A DNA stretch of 64,000 nucleotides from Heterorhizobium halophytocola (GTDB taxonomy: Bacteria > Pseudomonadota > Alphaproteobacteria > Rhizobiales > Rhizobiaceae). Position numbers and translations under genes: made by a program. How positions within the stretch are numbered: position 1 is the first letter of the stretch; each line of letters opens with the position of its first letter. Location of the stretch: positions 19,915 through 83,914 of the forward strand of contig NZ_JAGGJU010000017.1 in the NCBI RefSeq assembly GCF_017873095.1. The letters run 5' to 3'. The notes below the pieces were generated by a model. The model was not told where the DNA came from. It did no database searches and saw only the letters and a list, made by a program, of their open reading frames with translations. Positions 25,556 through 34,439 of this stretch are shown piece after piece.

Positions 25556-26395
25556 TCAACCCTTGAAGAAGGCCAGGAGGTCGGCGTTGATCACCTCGGC
25601 ATGGGTGGTCGCCATGCCGTGCGGATAGCCGGGATAGACCTTCAGCGTGCCGTTCTTCAGAAGCATGATCGCCTTGTGGGCGGAATCATCGATCGGCACG
25701 ATCTGGTCGTCGTCGCCGTGCATGACCAGCACCGGCACGTCGATCGCCTTCAGGTCCTCGGTAAAATCGGTCTCCGAAAAGGCCTTGATGCAATCGTAAT
25801 GCGCCTTGGCGCCGCCCATCATGCCCTGGCGCCACCAGTTGTCGATCACCCCTTGCGAGACCTCGGCGCCGTCGCGGTTGAAGCCGTAGAACGGGCCGGC
25901 CGGCACATCGCGGAAGAACTGTGCCCGGTTGTCGGCAAGCGCCTTGCGGAAACCGTCGAACACGTCGAGCGGCAGGCCTTCGGGATTGGCCTCGGTTTTG
26001 AGCATGATCGGAGGCACGGCACCGATCAGCACCGCCTTGGCCACCCGCCCCTCGCCGCCGTAACGGCCGACATAGCGCGCCACCTCGCCGCCGCCGGTCG
26101 AATGGCCGACATGGATCGCGTCTTTCAGATCGAGCGCCTTGGCAAGCGCCGCGACATCGGCCGCATAGGTGTCCATCTCGTTGCCGGTATCGGTCTGCGA
26201 CGAGCGCCCATGGCCGCGCCGGTCATGGGCGATCACCCGGTAGCCCTGCCCTAGAAAATAGAGCATCTGCGCATCCCAGTCGTCGGCGCTCAGCGGCCAG
26301 CCGTGATGAAAGACGATCGGCTGGGCGGTCTTGGCGCCCCAGTCCTTGTAGAAAATCTGCGTGCCGTCTTCTGTCGTGATGAAATTGCTGCTCAT
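25556..26395 (-). CDS. Alpha/beta hydrolase, non-haem chloroperoxidase-like
   Basis: Serine hydrolase/perhydrolase of 279 residues. The nucleophile is in GHSTGGGEVARYVG, the catalytic aspartate in MHGDDDQIVPI, and the histidine in YPGYPHGMATTH. HHGWPLSADDWDAQM and DRRGHGRSSQ are typical of cofactor-free haloperoxidases. The natural substrate is unknown; such enzymes hydrolyse esters and can form peracids. The ATG at 26395 fits the family N-terminus, and AAGGATCTT is upstream. It is divergent from an OhrR-like repressor with two operator-like repeat pairs between them, which suggests peroxide- or electrophile-inducible expression. Confidence 0.92.
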   Translation of the reverse strand: MSSNFITTEDGTQIFYKDWGAKTAQPIVFHHGWPLSADDWDAQMLYFLGQGYRVIAHDRRGHGRSSQTDTGNEMDTYAADVAALAKALDLKDAIHVGHSTGGGEVARYVGRYGGEGRVAKAVLIGAVPPIMLKTEANPEGLPLDVFDGFRKALADNRAQFFRDVPAGPFYGFNRDGAEVSQGVIDNWWRQGMMGGAKAHYDCIKAFSETDFTEDLKAIDVPVLVMHGDDDQIVPIDDSAHKAIMLLKNGTLKVYPGYPHGMATTHAEVINADLLAFFKG

Positions 26396-26528
26396 GGCGA
26401 AGATCCTTTTCAAGTGATCCATTGAGGAAAAAATCTGCGGAATGCCTGTGATGATGGTCATTTCTGCTGATCGCCCGATCGACGATTGCCGTCCGTGCGA
26501 GCACATCCGGCAATGCCGATCAATACGA

Positions 26529-26620
26529 TATCGCAATATCATTTATCGCGATAACTATGATGTATGACAGGCAGAACCAGGAGTCCAGAATTAATTATCG
26601 CAATATCGATTATCGTGTTA
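26529..26620. promoter_or_regulatory. Two pairs of TATCGCAATA-type operators between the hydrolase and the OhrR-like gene
   Basis: Four related 10-bp sites occur: TATCGCAATA at 26529-26538, the perfect palindrome TATCGCGATA at 26544-26553, TATCGCAATA again at 26596-26605, and TATCGTGTTA at 26611-26620. Within each pair the starts are exactly 15 bp apart, and the two pairs are 67 bp apart. Each promoter could have its own pair. MarR-family repressors bind such AT-rich dyads; the regulator at 26656 is the natural candidate. Confidence 0.7.
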
Positions 26621-26655
26621 CACAATATGCAGACAGACGAACCGGAAAAGCCGAC

Positions 26656-27105
26656 ATGACCGCCCAAATGCCCCTGCCGCTCGGCGAGCAGCTATGTTTC
26701 ACACTCTATTCCGCCAATATTGCGATCAACCGCACCTACAAGCCGATGCTCGACGAGATGGGTATCACCTATCCGCAATATCTGATCCTGAGCGCGCTTT
26801 CGGCCGAAGACGGGCTGACGGTCGGAACCATAGCCGAGCGCCTGGCGCTGGAATCGAGCACGGTGACACCGCCGGTCAAGCGGCTGGAGCAGGCAGGCTT
26901 GGTCCAGCGCGAACGCAGCAAGGAGGACGAGCGACAGGTGCATGTCCGGCTGACCCAGGCAGGTCATGCCATGCTTGCCCGCAGCTGCTGTCTCGGCGAA
27001 ACCCTGCTCGCCCGCTCCGGCATGACCCCGGAAGCCTTCACCGCCTTCAACCGTCAGCTCCGCACCTTCATCGCAGCGCTCGGCACGCCCGGCGCACACC
27101 GGTAG
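26656..27105 (+). CDS. OhrR-like MarR-family redox-sensing repressor
   Basis: Winged-helix repressor of 149 residues. It matches OhrR: EQLCFTLYSANIAINRTYKP carries the peroxide-sensing cysteine (Cys14 here), GITYPQYLILSAL follows, then the recognition region ESSTVTPPVKRLEQAGLV and the wing RSKEDERQVHVRLT. Two further cysteines (RSCCLG) could make a two-Cys sensor. OhrR normally controls ohr, but here the divergent gene is an alpha/beta hydrolase. The ATG at 26656 agrees with the family start; longer in-frame starts would run into operator-like repeats. Confidence 0.9.
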   Translation: MTAQMPLPLGEQLCFTLYSANIAINRTYKPMLDEMGITYPQYLILSALSAEDGLTVGTIAERLALESSTVTPPVKRLEQAGLVQRERSKEDERQVHVRLTQAGHAMLARSCCLGETLLARSGMTPEAFTAFNRQLRTFIAALGTPGAHR

Positions 27106-27232
27106 CGGGCAGACCGCGGCTCCCGGCCTCTGGCGCGGTGCCCGTCGCCCGTGCATTATGCACGGATACCCCTCCCCGCGGCCAATCGCCCATCCCCGCC
27201 ATCCTCACGATCCCGCAAATCCAGGACCCGCC

Positions 27233-28183
27233 ATGCCGATCGACGTCGCCATCAATATCGAAACTTCTCCCTATGCCGAGGGTCTGCGCGCCATGTTCGA
27301 CGTGCACGACATGGTGGCCGGCATTCAATCGCTGTCGCCGGATGCCCGCGCGAAAATCGAGGTGCTCGTCACCAATGGCATGATCGGTGCCGATCGCACG
27401 GTGATCGAGGCCCTGCCCAAGCTGAAGCTGATTGCCTGTGTCGGCACCGGCTACGAGGCGATCGACGTCGAGGCCGCCCGCGACAACGGCGTCCTGGTGA
27501 CCAGTGCTGCCGGCGCGAATGCGCCGGCGGTCGCCGACCACGCCATGGGCCTGCTGCTGTCGCTGGTGCGCGACATTCCGCGTCAGGACAGCGGCGTGCG
27601 CGCCGGCACATGGCGCAAGGGCTTCGCCCCGCGTCCCATGCTGACGGGAAAGACCATCGGCATTGCCGGGCTTGGCGATATCGGCAGCCGGATCGCCAGG
27701 CGGGCGGAGGCCTTCGACATGGAGGTGCTCTATTTCACCCGGCGCCCGAGGCCGGACGCCCCCTGGGGCCATGTGGCCGACCTGAAGACCCTGGCAGAAC
27801 GGGCAGACGTGCTGATGACGGTCCTGCCCGGCGGCGCCGCCACCCACCATCTGGTCGATTCGGCCGTGCTCGCGGCGCTGGGGCCGAAAGGCTATCTGGT
27901 CAATGTCGGCCGCGGCAATGTCGTCGACACCGATGCCCTGATCACCGCCCTGGAAACCAACGCCATCGCCGGCGCCGCCCTCGACGTGTTCGAGACCGAG
28001 CCGCAGGTGCCGGAAGCCCTGTTTCGCCTTGCCAATCTTGTGATGACACCGCACATGGCCGGCATTTCGCCAGAGGTCCAGGCCATCAGCCTCGACCTCG
28101 TCGCCCGCAATATCCGCAGCGTGATGGCCGGCGACGGCCCGCTGACCCCGGTGCCGGAATGCGCCGAAAGATCCGGGGCCTGA
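27233..28183 (+). CDS. D-2-hydroxyacid dehydrogenase (hydroxypyruvate/glyoxylate reductase type)
   Basis: NAD(P)-dependent reductase of 316 residues. It shows the Rossmann motif GLGDIGSRIARRAEAFDM (about 146-163), the substrate-binding VGTGYEAIDVEAARDNGVLV, and the catalytic Arg, Glu and His in NVGRGNVVDTD, TEPQVPEAL and MTPHMAGIS. Loop sequences match bacterial hydroxypyruvate/glyoxylate or 2-ketogluconate reductases; which substrate is used cannot be told. The ATG at 27233 agrees with the family. It follows the OhrR-like gene by 128 bp and precedes an aldose-epimerase gene. Confidence 0.92.
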   Translation: MPIDVAINIETSPYAEGLRAMFDVHDMVAGIQSLSPDARAKIEVLVTNGMIGADRTVIEALPKLKLIACVGTGYEAIDVEAARDNGVLVTSAAGANAPAVADHAMGLLLSLVRDIPRQDSGVRAGTWRKGFAPRPMLTGKTIGIAGLGDIGSRIARRAEAFDMEVLYFTRRPRPDAPWGHVADLKTLAERADVLMTVLPGGAATHHLVDSAVLAALGPKGYLVNVGRGNVVDTDALITALETNAIAGAALDVFETEPQVPEALFRLANLVMTPHMAGISPEVQAISLDLVARNIRSVMAGDGPLTPVPECAERSGA

Positions 28184-28349
28184 TCGTCCCCCGGCCCGCC
28201 GGGCGCCTCAAGCGTGCCGCAGGCCAGGACCATGCCTTAGCGAAATTCGCTGCTGGCAATCGTGCTTTGGCCGGCAATGCCCTATATCGAAAAAACGCCG
28301 GCGCCGAATCCGTTCGGCCGTCGCCCGAGATTGAGCCGAGGAGCCCGCC

Positions 28350-29219
28350 ATGTCCGACCGCATCCGCATCGCCAATGATACGCTGACCGTCGAGGTCTCC
28401 TCGCTCGGCGCCGAGATGCAGCGCCTCGATACGGCGGACGGGCGCGCCTATCTGTGGAACGGCGATGATCGCTGGTGGTCGGGACGCTCGCCGATCCTGT
28501 TTCCGATCGTCGGCAAGGCGCCGGACGACACGATCGCGATCAACGGCAAGTCCTATCCGATGAAGCAGCACGGCTTTGCCCGCCGCAGCGAATTTGCCCT
28601 GATGGACAGCGGCGCCGATTTTTGCCGCCATGCGCTGACGGCCAGCGAGACGACGCTGGCCGCCTATCCCTACGCATTCTCGCTGGTGCTGGAACACCGC
28701 CTAGACGGCGCGACGCTGACGGTCACCGCAACGGTCACCAATGCGGGCGCAGAGCCCATGCCCTACGGCATCGGCTTCCATCCGGCCTTCCGATGGCCGC
28801 TCCCGGGTGCGGAAAACACGCCGCATCTGGTAACACTCGACAATGGCGCCGAACCGCAGATGGTGCGGCTGGAGGGCGGGCTGATTGCGCCCGACCTGCT
28901 GCCCTCACCCTTTACGGCAGGGACGCTTGCGCTGTCACCCGACCTGTTCGAGGCCGATGCGCTGATCTTCCCGGAAGGGGCCGGCAAGGGCCTCCGCTTC
29001 GGCCCGAAAGACGGCGCCGGACTGACCTTCACCTTCGACAACCTGCCGAATATCGCGCTCTGGCAGAAGCCGGGCGCCCCTTTCCTCTGCGTCGAGCCCT
29101 GGCACGGCATGGCGGCGCGCTCCGACGCCTCGGCCGAACTGACCGAGCGGCCGTTCACCGTCGCGCTTGCGGCCGGTGACAGTGCCGCCTACGGCTTTTC
29201 CGTCACCGTTCCTGTCTGA
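28350..29219 (+). CDS. Aldose 1-epimerase family protein
   Basis: Sugar mutarotase-like enzyme of 289 residues. Visible are the SPILFPIVGK and MKQHGFARRSEF strands with the catalytic His, GIGFHPAFRWPL, and near the C-terminus the region LCVEPWHGMAA. The sequence belongs to the LacX/YeaD-like branch rather than classical GalM, so its sugar is unknown. GAGGAG in the 5' context supports the ATG. The last 17 bp overlap the 3' end of the convergent membrane gene. Confidence 0.88.
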   Translation: MSDRIRIANDTLTVEVSSLGAEMQRLDTADGRAYLWNGDDRWWSGRSPILFPIVGKAPDDTIAINGKSYPMKQHGFARRSEFALMDSGADFCRHALTASETTLAAYPYAFSLVLEHRLDGATLTVTATVTNAGAEPMPYGIGFHPAFRWPLPGAENTPHLVTLDNGAEPQMVRLEGGLIAPDLLPSPFTAGTLALSPDLFEADALIFPEGAGKGLRFGPKDGAGLTFTFDNLPNIALWQKPGAPFLCVEPWHGMAARSDASAELTERPFTVALAAGDSAAYGFSVTVPV

Positions 29220-29547
29220 AACGAAAAGCGCCGGTCGCACAGGCCTGATCGCGGGCGAAGATGCGGGCCAGCGCCAGCCCGGCCAGCAGCATGCCGGCGG
29301 CCACGAAAATCGTGTCGCCGAGCGTGCCGATGAACAGCGGTCCGACGCCGGCAAACAGCGCGAATGCCACGAGGAAATTGAGCCAGCCCCAGGCGACATT
29401 GACAATGGGGGAGCTGAGGTCACCGCCGCCGAACCGGACGAAAGGCGTCCTGAACCGGCGTCCGCTGACACCGTTGACGAAATGCGGAATGCCGTTGGTG
29501 AGAATGGCAGCGGCGAGGAAGTGGATAATATAGGCAAGAAACGGCAT
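29203..29547 (-). CDS. Small membrane protein with three hydrophobic helices
   Basis: A 114-residue protein with helices at about 4-22 (MPFLAYIIHFLAAAILTNGI), 48-70 and 75-95. NGIPHFVNGVSGRRFRTPF between the first two is a conserved pattern in small uncharacterised proteobacterial membrane proteins. Function is unknown. The ATG at 29547 is preceded by GGAGTGCGC; a longer in-frame start lacks a ribosome-binding site. Its 3' end overlaps the convergent epimerase gene by 17 bp. Confidence 0.78.
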   Translation of the reverse strand: MPFLAYIIHFLAAAILTNGIPHFVNGVSGRRFRTPFVRFGGGDLSSPIVNVAWGWLNFLVAFALFAGVGPLFIGTLGDTIFVAAGMLLAGLALARIFARDQACATGAFRFRQER

Positions 29548-29782
29548 GCGCACTCCGGCAATCGGTTGATAAGCCTCGTTCAAAGCGCAGAACGCCGCCT
29601 CTGGCAAGCATCCATCTCCCGCCAAGCCCCCATTCTCGGCAAACACCCGTCATCGGCAGACACCCGTAATCGGCAGACACCTGTCGCCCGGCAGGCCGCC
29701 ACGCCCGCAGCGCCCCCTCTCCTTGGCGACCGCCTGCGCGGGAGGGCCGAGACAAGGCCCACCCGCCAGGCGCGACCTCGGC

Positions 29783-30811
29783 TCAGAAGCCTTCCAGCAC
29801 CACCTTGCCGCGAGCCTTGCCGCTTTCGATCAGCGCATGCGCCTTTTGCAGCGTCGCCGCATCGATCGGCCCCATGACCTCGGTCAGCGTCGTGCGGATC
29901 CGGCCCGCATCGATCAGCCCGGCCACCTCGTTGAGAAGCCGGCCCTGCTCGGCCATGTCGGCGGTCTCGAAGATCGGCCGGGTATACATCAGCTCCCAGT
30001 GGATCGAGATCGACTTGCGCTTGAACGGCTTGATGTCCAGCGTCTCGGGATCGTCGATCAGGCCGAAGCGGCCCTGCGGTGCAATCAGCTCGACGATCTC
30101 GGCAATGTGCCGGTCGGTCTGGGTGGTGGAAAACACGAAACCCGGCTGGCCGAGCCCCAGCGCGTCCACCTGGGCTGCGATCGGCTGGGAATGGTCGATC
30201 ACGTGATGGGCGCCGAGCGCACGCACCCAGTCCTTGGTCTCCTCGCGGGACGCCGTCGCGATCACCGTGAGGTCGGTCAGCTGCCGGGCCAGCTGGATGG
30301 CGATCGAGCCGACGCCTCCGGCCCCGCCGACGATGACGATGGCATTCGCCGCCCCCGGCACCGGTTTCCTCACGTCCAGCCGATCGAACAGCATTTCCCA
30401 GGCCGTGATCGAGGTCAGCGGCAGGGCGGCCGCCTCGGCATCGCCGAGACTTTCCGGCTTGCGCCCGACGATCCGCTCGTCGACCAGGTGAAACTGGCTG
30501 TTGGTGCCGGGCCGGATCAGCGAGCCGGCATAATAGACGGCGTCCCCGACCTTGAAGCCCTCGACCTTGTCGCCGATCCCGGCCACACGGCCGACCGCAT
30601 CCCAGCCGAGCACCTTCCACTGGCCGTCCTCGGCCGCAACCCCGCGACGCACCTTGGTGTCGACGGGATTGACCGAGACGGCGGCGACTTCGACGAGGAT
30701 GTCGCGGCCGGCCGGCACCGGCCTGTCGAGGGTGACATCCTCCAGCACCTCGACGGCACCGGGTTTCCGATAGGCGATGGCTTTCATCTGTTCTGGCGTC
30801 TGTTCAGGCAT
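29783..30811 (-). CDS. Zinc-type alcohol dehydrogenase/quinone oxidoreductase
   Basis: NADPH-dependent oxidoreductase of the MDR superfamily, 342 residues. It has the GroES-like N-terminal half (VNPVDTKVRRG, WDAVGRVAGIGDKVEGFKVGDAVYYAG, in parts) and a Rossmann motif IVGGAGGVGSIAIQLAR. It lacks the catalytic-zinc cysteine/histidine set, as expected of the quinone-reductase (zeta-crystallin/ZADH) subgroup. The ATG at 30811 has GGAGTG eight bases upstream; a second Met eight codons in is possible. It is divergent from an HxlR regulator with conserved cysteines, the same arrangement as qorA/qorR. Confidence 0.91.
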   Translation of the reverse strand: MPEQTPEQMKAIAYRKPGAVEVLEDVTLDRPVPAGRDILVEVAAVSVNPVDTKVRRGVAAEDGQWKVLGWDAVGRVAGIGDKVEGFKVGDAVYYAGSLIRPGTNSQFHLVDERIVGRKPESLGDAEAAALPLTSITAWEMLFDRLDVRKPVPGAANAIVIVGGAGGVGSIAIQLARQLTDLTVIATASREETKDWVRALGAHHVIDHSQPIAAQVDALGLGQPGFVFSTTQTDRHIAEIVELIAPQGRFGLIDDPETLDIKPFKRKSISIHWELMYTRPIFETADMAEQGRLLNEVAGLIDAGRIRTTLTEVMGPIDAATLQKAHALIESGKARGKVVLEGF

Positions 30812-30910
30812 TGTCGATCACTCCGTTTGCGTTGGCAGCAAAGATGTGCCTACAATCGAAAAAAGCCAATACGCACAAACATTACCTATAGTGTCAAAAA
30901 GGATACCGTG

Positions 30911-31285
30911 ATGGCCAAGGCCCGCCATTCCCGCTTCGACTGCAGCCCCGGCTGCGCCGTGGAAGCCGCGATCTCGCTGATCGACGGCAAGTGGAAATGC
31001 GTCATCCTCTTCCACTTGCTGTCGGGCACCATGCGCTTCAACGAATTGCGCCGGGCCGCCGGCACCGTCACCCAGCGGATGCTGACCAACCAGCTGCGCG
31101 AACTGGAGGAAGACGGCCTGATCACCCGCAAGGTCTATGCCCAGGTGCCGCCGAAGGTCGAATATTCCCTCTCCGAACTCGGGCATTCGATGGCGCCTAT
31201 CCTGAAGAGCCTGAAGGACTGGGGCGACGCCAATCTCGATCGCTTCGGACGCCCCGAACCGATCGAGCGGCTGGCGGCGGAATAG
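30911..31285 (+). CDS. HxlR-family regulator with redox-type cysteines (QorR-like)
   Basis: Winged-helix regulator of 124 residues. It shows the HxlR hallmarks DCSPGCAVEAAISLIDGKWK, RFNELRRAAG, TQRMLTNQLRELEEDGLI and VEYSLSELGHSM. Two cysteines, Cys11 and Cys15, lie in the N-terminal arm; in QorR and HypR relatives such cysteines sense oxidants or electrophiles. The divergent quinone oxidoreductase gene, 99 bp away, is the probable target. The start is the ATG at 30911; no strong Shine-Dalgarno precedes it (AAAAAGGATACCGTG). Confidence 0.9.
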   Translation: MAKARHSRFDCSPGCAVEAAISLIDGKWKCVILFHLLSGTMRFNELRRAAGTVTQRMLTNQLRELEEDGLITRKVYAQVPPKVEYSLSELGHSMAPILKSLKDWGDANLDRFGRPEPIERLAAE

Positions 31286-31596
31286 CCGCGCCGCAGCCGA
31301 TGAGCAGGTGGGTGCTGCACCGTCCCGGCCGCCTGACGGCAAGCGCTTTGTCAGACAGTGTTTCTCTTCTTCTGGATACGCCTGTGCTCGCGCCGCCAAG
31401 GCTGACGGACATCACACATTCTTGCGCGTTCACCGGCAAATATTGCCATGCGCGATGCGCCGGATCCCGGGCATAGGCGTTCGAGCGCTTCTGGTGGAGG
31501 GATGGTGGCGTCCTTCCGGCCGGCGAGCCGTTTACCCCGCCCGCGCCGCATCTGCGCCGCCACGCTGTTTGCCGATCACCTGCACTTCGCCGGGCG
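31286..31596. other. Intergenic stretch without recognisable features
   Basis: The HxlR gene and the HAD-phosphatase gene are convergent here. I see no gene, no strong terminator and no repeat in these 311 bp. Short open frames have no ribosome-binding sites. Confidence 0.5.
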
Positions 31597-32253
31597 TCAG
31601 CCCTTTGACAGCGACAGCTTGCCGCCGTCGAACACCGGCCGGATCCCGTCGTAATTCACAATGCTCGGATGGCCGTGATCCACCACCTTGTGATGCGTCT
31701 CGGTGATCACCAGAACGCTGGAGCCGGCAGCCTCGCCGGCCTTGATCCCGGCATCGGCGTCCTCGAACACCAGGCAGGATTTCGGATCGACCCCCAGCCG
31801 TTCGGCCCCCATCAGGAAACAGTCGGGCGCCGGCTTGCCGGTCGTCACGTCGTCGGCGGTCACCATCATCGGCGGCACCGGCAGGCCGGCGGCTTCAAGC
31901 CGCTTCAGCGCCAGTGTCTTCGGCGCCGAGGTCACCAGCGCCCATTTGTCGGCCGGCAGCGCCGCCAGGAAATCCGCCGCCCCGCCGATCGGCGCGATGC
32001 CCTCGACATCGTCCATCTCCAGCTGCAGCAGCAGCGCCGCCTCGGCTTCGACATTGATGCCCGGCAGGTTCTGTGCGGCAATGGTCTCGATAGCCCGGCG
32101 CCCGTGAATGGTCGGCAGAAAGCTGTCCAGATCGAGATCGAAGCGCCTGGCCCATGTCGACCAGGCCCGTTCGGCCGACACGATGGAGGTGAGGATGGTG
32201 CCGTCCATGTCGAACAGGAAGGCATCGAAACGGGCATCGAAAATCTCGGACAT
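31597..32253 (-). CDS. HAD-superfamily sugar-phosphatase-like hydrolase
   Basis: Cytosolic phosphatase of 218 residues, subfamily IA. Motif I FDMDGTILTS holds the nucleophile, motif II is VTSAP, and motif III/IV is TGKPAPDCFLMGAERLG followed by VFEDADAGIKAG. These resemble YfbT/glycerol-3-phosphate phosphatases. The ATG at 32253 gives MSEIFDARFDAFLFDMDG, the expected family start; the reading frame is open much further upstream but only by overlap with the divergent gene's antisense. The substrate is unknown. Confidence 0.92.
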   Translation of the reverse strand: MSEIFDARFDAFLFDMDGTILTSIVSAERAWSTWARRFDLDLDSFLPTIHGRRAIETIAAQNLPGINVEAEAALLLQLEMDDVEGIAPIGGAADFLAALPADKWALVTSAPKTLALKRLEAAGLPVPPMMVTADDVTTGKPAPDCFLMGAERLGVDPKSCLVFEDADAGIKAGEAAGSSVLVITETHHKVVDHGHPSIVNYDGIRPVFDGGKLSLSKG

Positions 32254-32520
32254 CAGGGGAAAACCTCGAAGGCTGGCGGGCAAGGGGAAGACGGCGACCG
32301 GACGGTCGTACCGATTTGGCACAGGTCTAGCATCCTTTTCCGCAACCGGCCACCAATCGCGCAACACCTGCCTGCGGAAGCGGCGGGAAAACCGGGATAT
32401 CGGCCGATTTTTCTGTCTCGCCGGCCGCCTGCCTGATATATCCCTGACTTCCGCGATCCAGAGCGGACTTCGAGCCATCTGAGCGGACCACACCCGGCGG
32501 ACATCCGGACCAAGGGACCC

Positions 32521-33417
32521 ATGACGACATTTTCCGTGCGACACATCACCTCGTACCGGTACCACAAGCCCGTAACATTCGGCGAACATCGGCTGATGTT
32601 CCGGCCGCGCGACAGCTTCGACCAGACCCTGCTCGACGCGCGGCTGACGGTCGAGCCGGGCCCGAGCCATGTGCGCTGGATCCACGATGTGTTCGGCAAT
32701 TGCATCGCCCTGGTCGGCTTCGACAAGCCGGCGCGTGAACTGCGCTTCGAGACCGTCATCCATGTCGACCACACGCCGCACGCGGCAATCGACCTGTTGA
32801 TCGACGAGGCGGCGCAGACCTATCCCTTCGCCTATGATCCGGAGGAAGCTTTCGACCTCGAGCGCACCATCGCCCGGCATTATCCCGATGATGGCGACGC
32901 GGTCGCCCGCTTTGCCCGGCAGTTCCTGCGCGCCGGCAAGCCGACCGCCACCGGCCACCTGCTGATGACACTGTGCTTTGCCATCCATGAAAGCTTCAAA
33001 TATGCCCGGCGCTACGAGCATGGGGTGCAGACCCCGGCCGAGACACTGAAGCTTAGGCGCGGCACCTGCCGCGACTTCGCGCTGCTGATGATGGAGGCCG
33101 CCCGCTCGCTCGGTTTCGCCGCCCGTTTCGTCACCGGTTATATCTACGTGCCCGACCGCGATGGCGCGACCACGCTTGGCGGCGGCTCCACCCATGCCTG
33201 GTGCCAGATCTACCTGCCCGGCGCCGGCTGGGTCGAATTCGACCCGACCAATGGCATCGTCGGCAATCGCGACCTGATCCGTGTGGGCGTCGCCCGCGAT
33301 CCGCGCCAGGCGATCCCGCTGTCCGGCAGCTATGACGGCGCGGCCGCCGATTTCGACAGCATGTCGGTGCAGGTCAATGTGACGACCACGACCCGGGGGC
33401 TGGCGACCGCCGTGTGA
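32521..33417 (+). CDS. Transglutaminase-like cysteine protein
   Basis: A 298-residue protein. It has the N-terminal bacterial transglutaminase-like domain (FSVRHITSYRYHKPVTFGEHRLMFRPRDS, in parts) and the papain-fold core with the complete triad: Cys183 in RGTCRDFALL, His225 in STHAWCQIY and Asp241 in WVEFDPTNG. Such proteins are probably peptidases or amidases, not cross-linking enzymes. It is followed 79 bp downstream by a second, divergent member of the same superfamily. The ATG at 32521 directly follows GGGACCC. A role in cell-wall or peptide processing is likely but unproved. Confidence 0.92.
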   Translation: MTTFSVRHITSYRYHKPVTFGEHRLMFRPRDSFDQTLLDARLTVEPGPSHVRWIHDVFGNCIALVGFDKPARELRFETVIHVDHTPHAAIDLLIDEAAQTYPFAYDPEEAFDLERTIARHYPDDGDAVARFARQFLRAGKPTATGHLLMTLCFAIHESFKYARRYEHGVQTPAETLKLRRGTCRDFALLMMEAARSLGFAARFVTGYIYVPDRDGATTLGGGSTHAWCQIYLPGAGWVEFDPTNGIVGNRDLIRVGVARDPRQAIPLSGSYDGAAADFDSMSVQVNVTTTTRGLATAV

Positions 33418-33496
33418 GGCCGGAACCCTTCCTCCCCGACAAACGTTTCTGCGCGGATGCCGATCGGCGAACATTCCTCCTTAAGGGTTGCGAACG

Positions 33497-34303
33497 ATGA
33501 AGATACGTGCCGGTTTTCGCCTGGCCTATGAATGCGTGCAGCCGACCGCCATGCTGCTGGTGCTCAACGTCCACCCGTCCCGCCGCCCGGATCTGCTGAC
33601 GCCGCAGACCCTGAGCTTCGCGCCGGGGACCGATGTCTGGGGCTATCTCGATTCCTTCGGCAACGACTGCACCCGCATCGTCGCCCCGGCCGGCGTGACG
33701 ACGATCACCACCCAGTTCGAGATCTACGACGACGGTCGCCCCGATCCGCTGCCGGAAAACGCCGTGCAGCACGAGATCCGCGACCTGCCCGACGAGGTGC
33801 TGGTCTACCTGCTCGGCAGCCGCTACTGCGACACCGACCGGCTCGCCGAATTCGCCTGGGCGACCTTTTCCTCCACCCCGCTCGGCTGGCCGCGGGTCAA
33901 GGCGATCCTCGATTTCGTCCATGGCCATATCCGTTTCGACTACATGAAGGCCGACCCGCTGCGCACCGCCTATCAGGGTTACCAGGACCGCGTCGGCGTC
34001 TGCCGCGACTTTGCCCATCTGGCGATCACCCTCTGCCGCTGCATGAACATCCCGGCGCGCTATTGCACCGGCTATCTCGGCGATATCGGCGTGCCGGCCG
34101 ATCCGAACCCGATGGATTTCAGCGCCTGGTTCCAGGTCTATCTCGGCGGACACTGGCGCACCGTCGACGCGCGTCACAACCATCCGCGCATCGGCCGCAT
34201 CCTGATGGCGACCGGCCGCGACGCCACCGACGTGGCGCTCACCACCGCCTTCGGCTCGGCCGTCCTGAAACACTTCGAGGTATTGACCGAAGAGATCGGT
34301 TAA
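33497..34303 (+). CDS. Transglutaminase-like protein with Ser at the catalytic His position
   Basis: A 268-residue transglutaminase-superfamily protein. Cys169 stands in GVCRDFAHL and Asp224 in RTVDARHN, but the position of the catalytic His reads PMDFSAWFQVYL (Ser209) instead of HAW. Either this subfamily uses another histidine (His171-173 region, His219 or His227) or it is not a classical protease. I recall similar FSAW sequences in other rhizobia, so it may be a normal subfamily trait. The ATG at 33497 follows AAGGGTTGCG; a TTG three codons earlier is less likely. It is in tandem with the preceding gene. Confidence 0.88.
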   Translation: MKIRAGFRLAYECVQPTAMLLVLNVHPSRRPDLLTPQTLSFAPGTDVWGYLDSFGNDCTRIVAPAGVTTITTQFEIYDDGRPDPLPENAVQHEIRDLPDEVLVYLLGSRYCDTDRLAEFAWATFSSTPLGWPRVKAILDFVHGHIRFDYMKADPLRTAYQGYQDRVGVCRDFAHLAITLCRCMNIPARYCTGYLGDIGVPADPNPMDFSAWFQVYLGGHWRTVDARHNHPRIGRILMATGRDATDVALTTAFGSAVLKHFEVLTEEIG

Positions 34304-34439
34304 GGACCACTGACAGGATCCGGCAGCAGCGGCCGGGACCGCTCGGTGCCGGCCCTTGACCGGCAGCGCCGAAACGCCACCTTGTAGGCGGTGGCGTGGC
34401 GCCCCGTGCACCACTGCCGCCCGCATGCAAGGAGACCCC

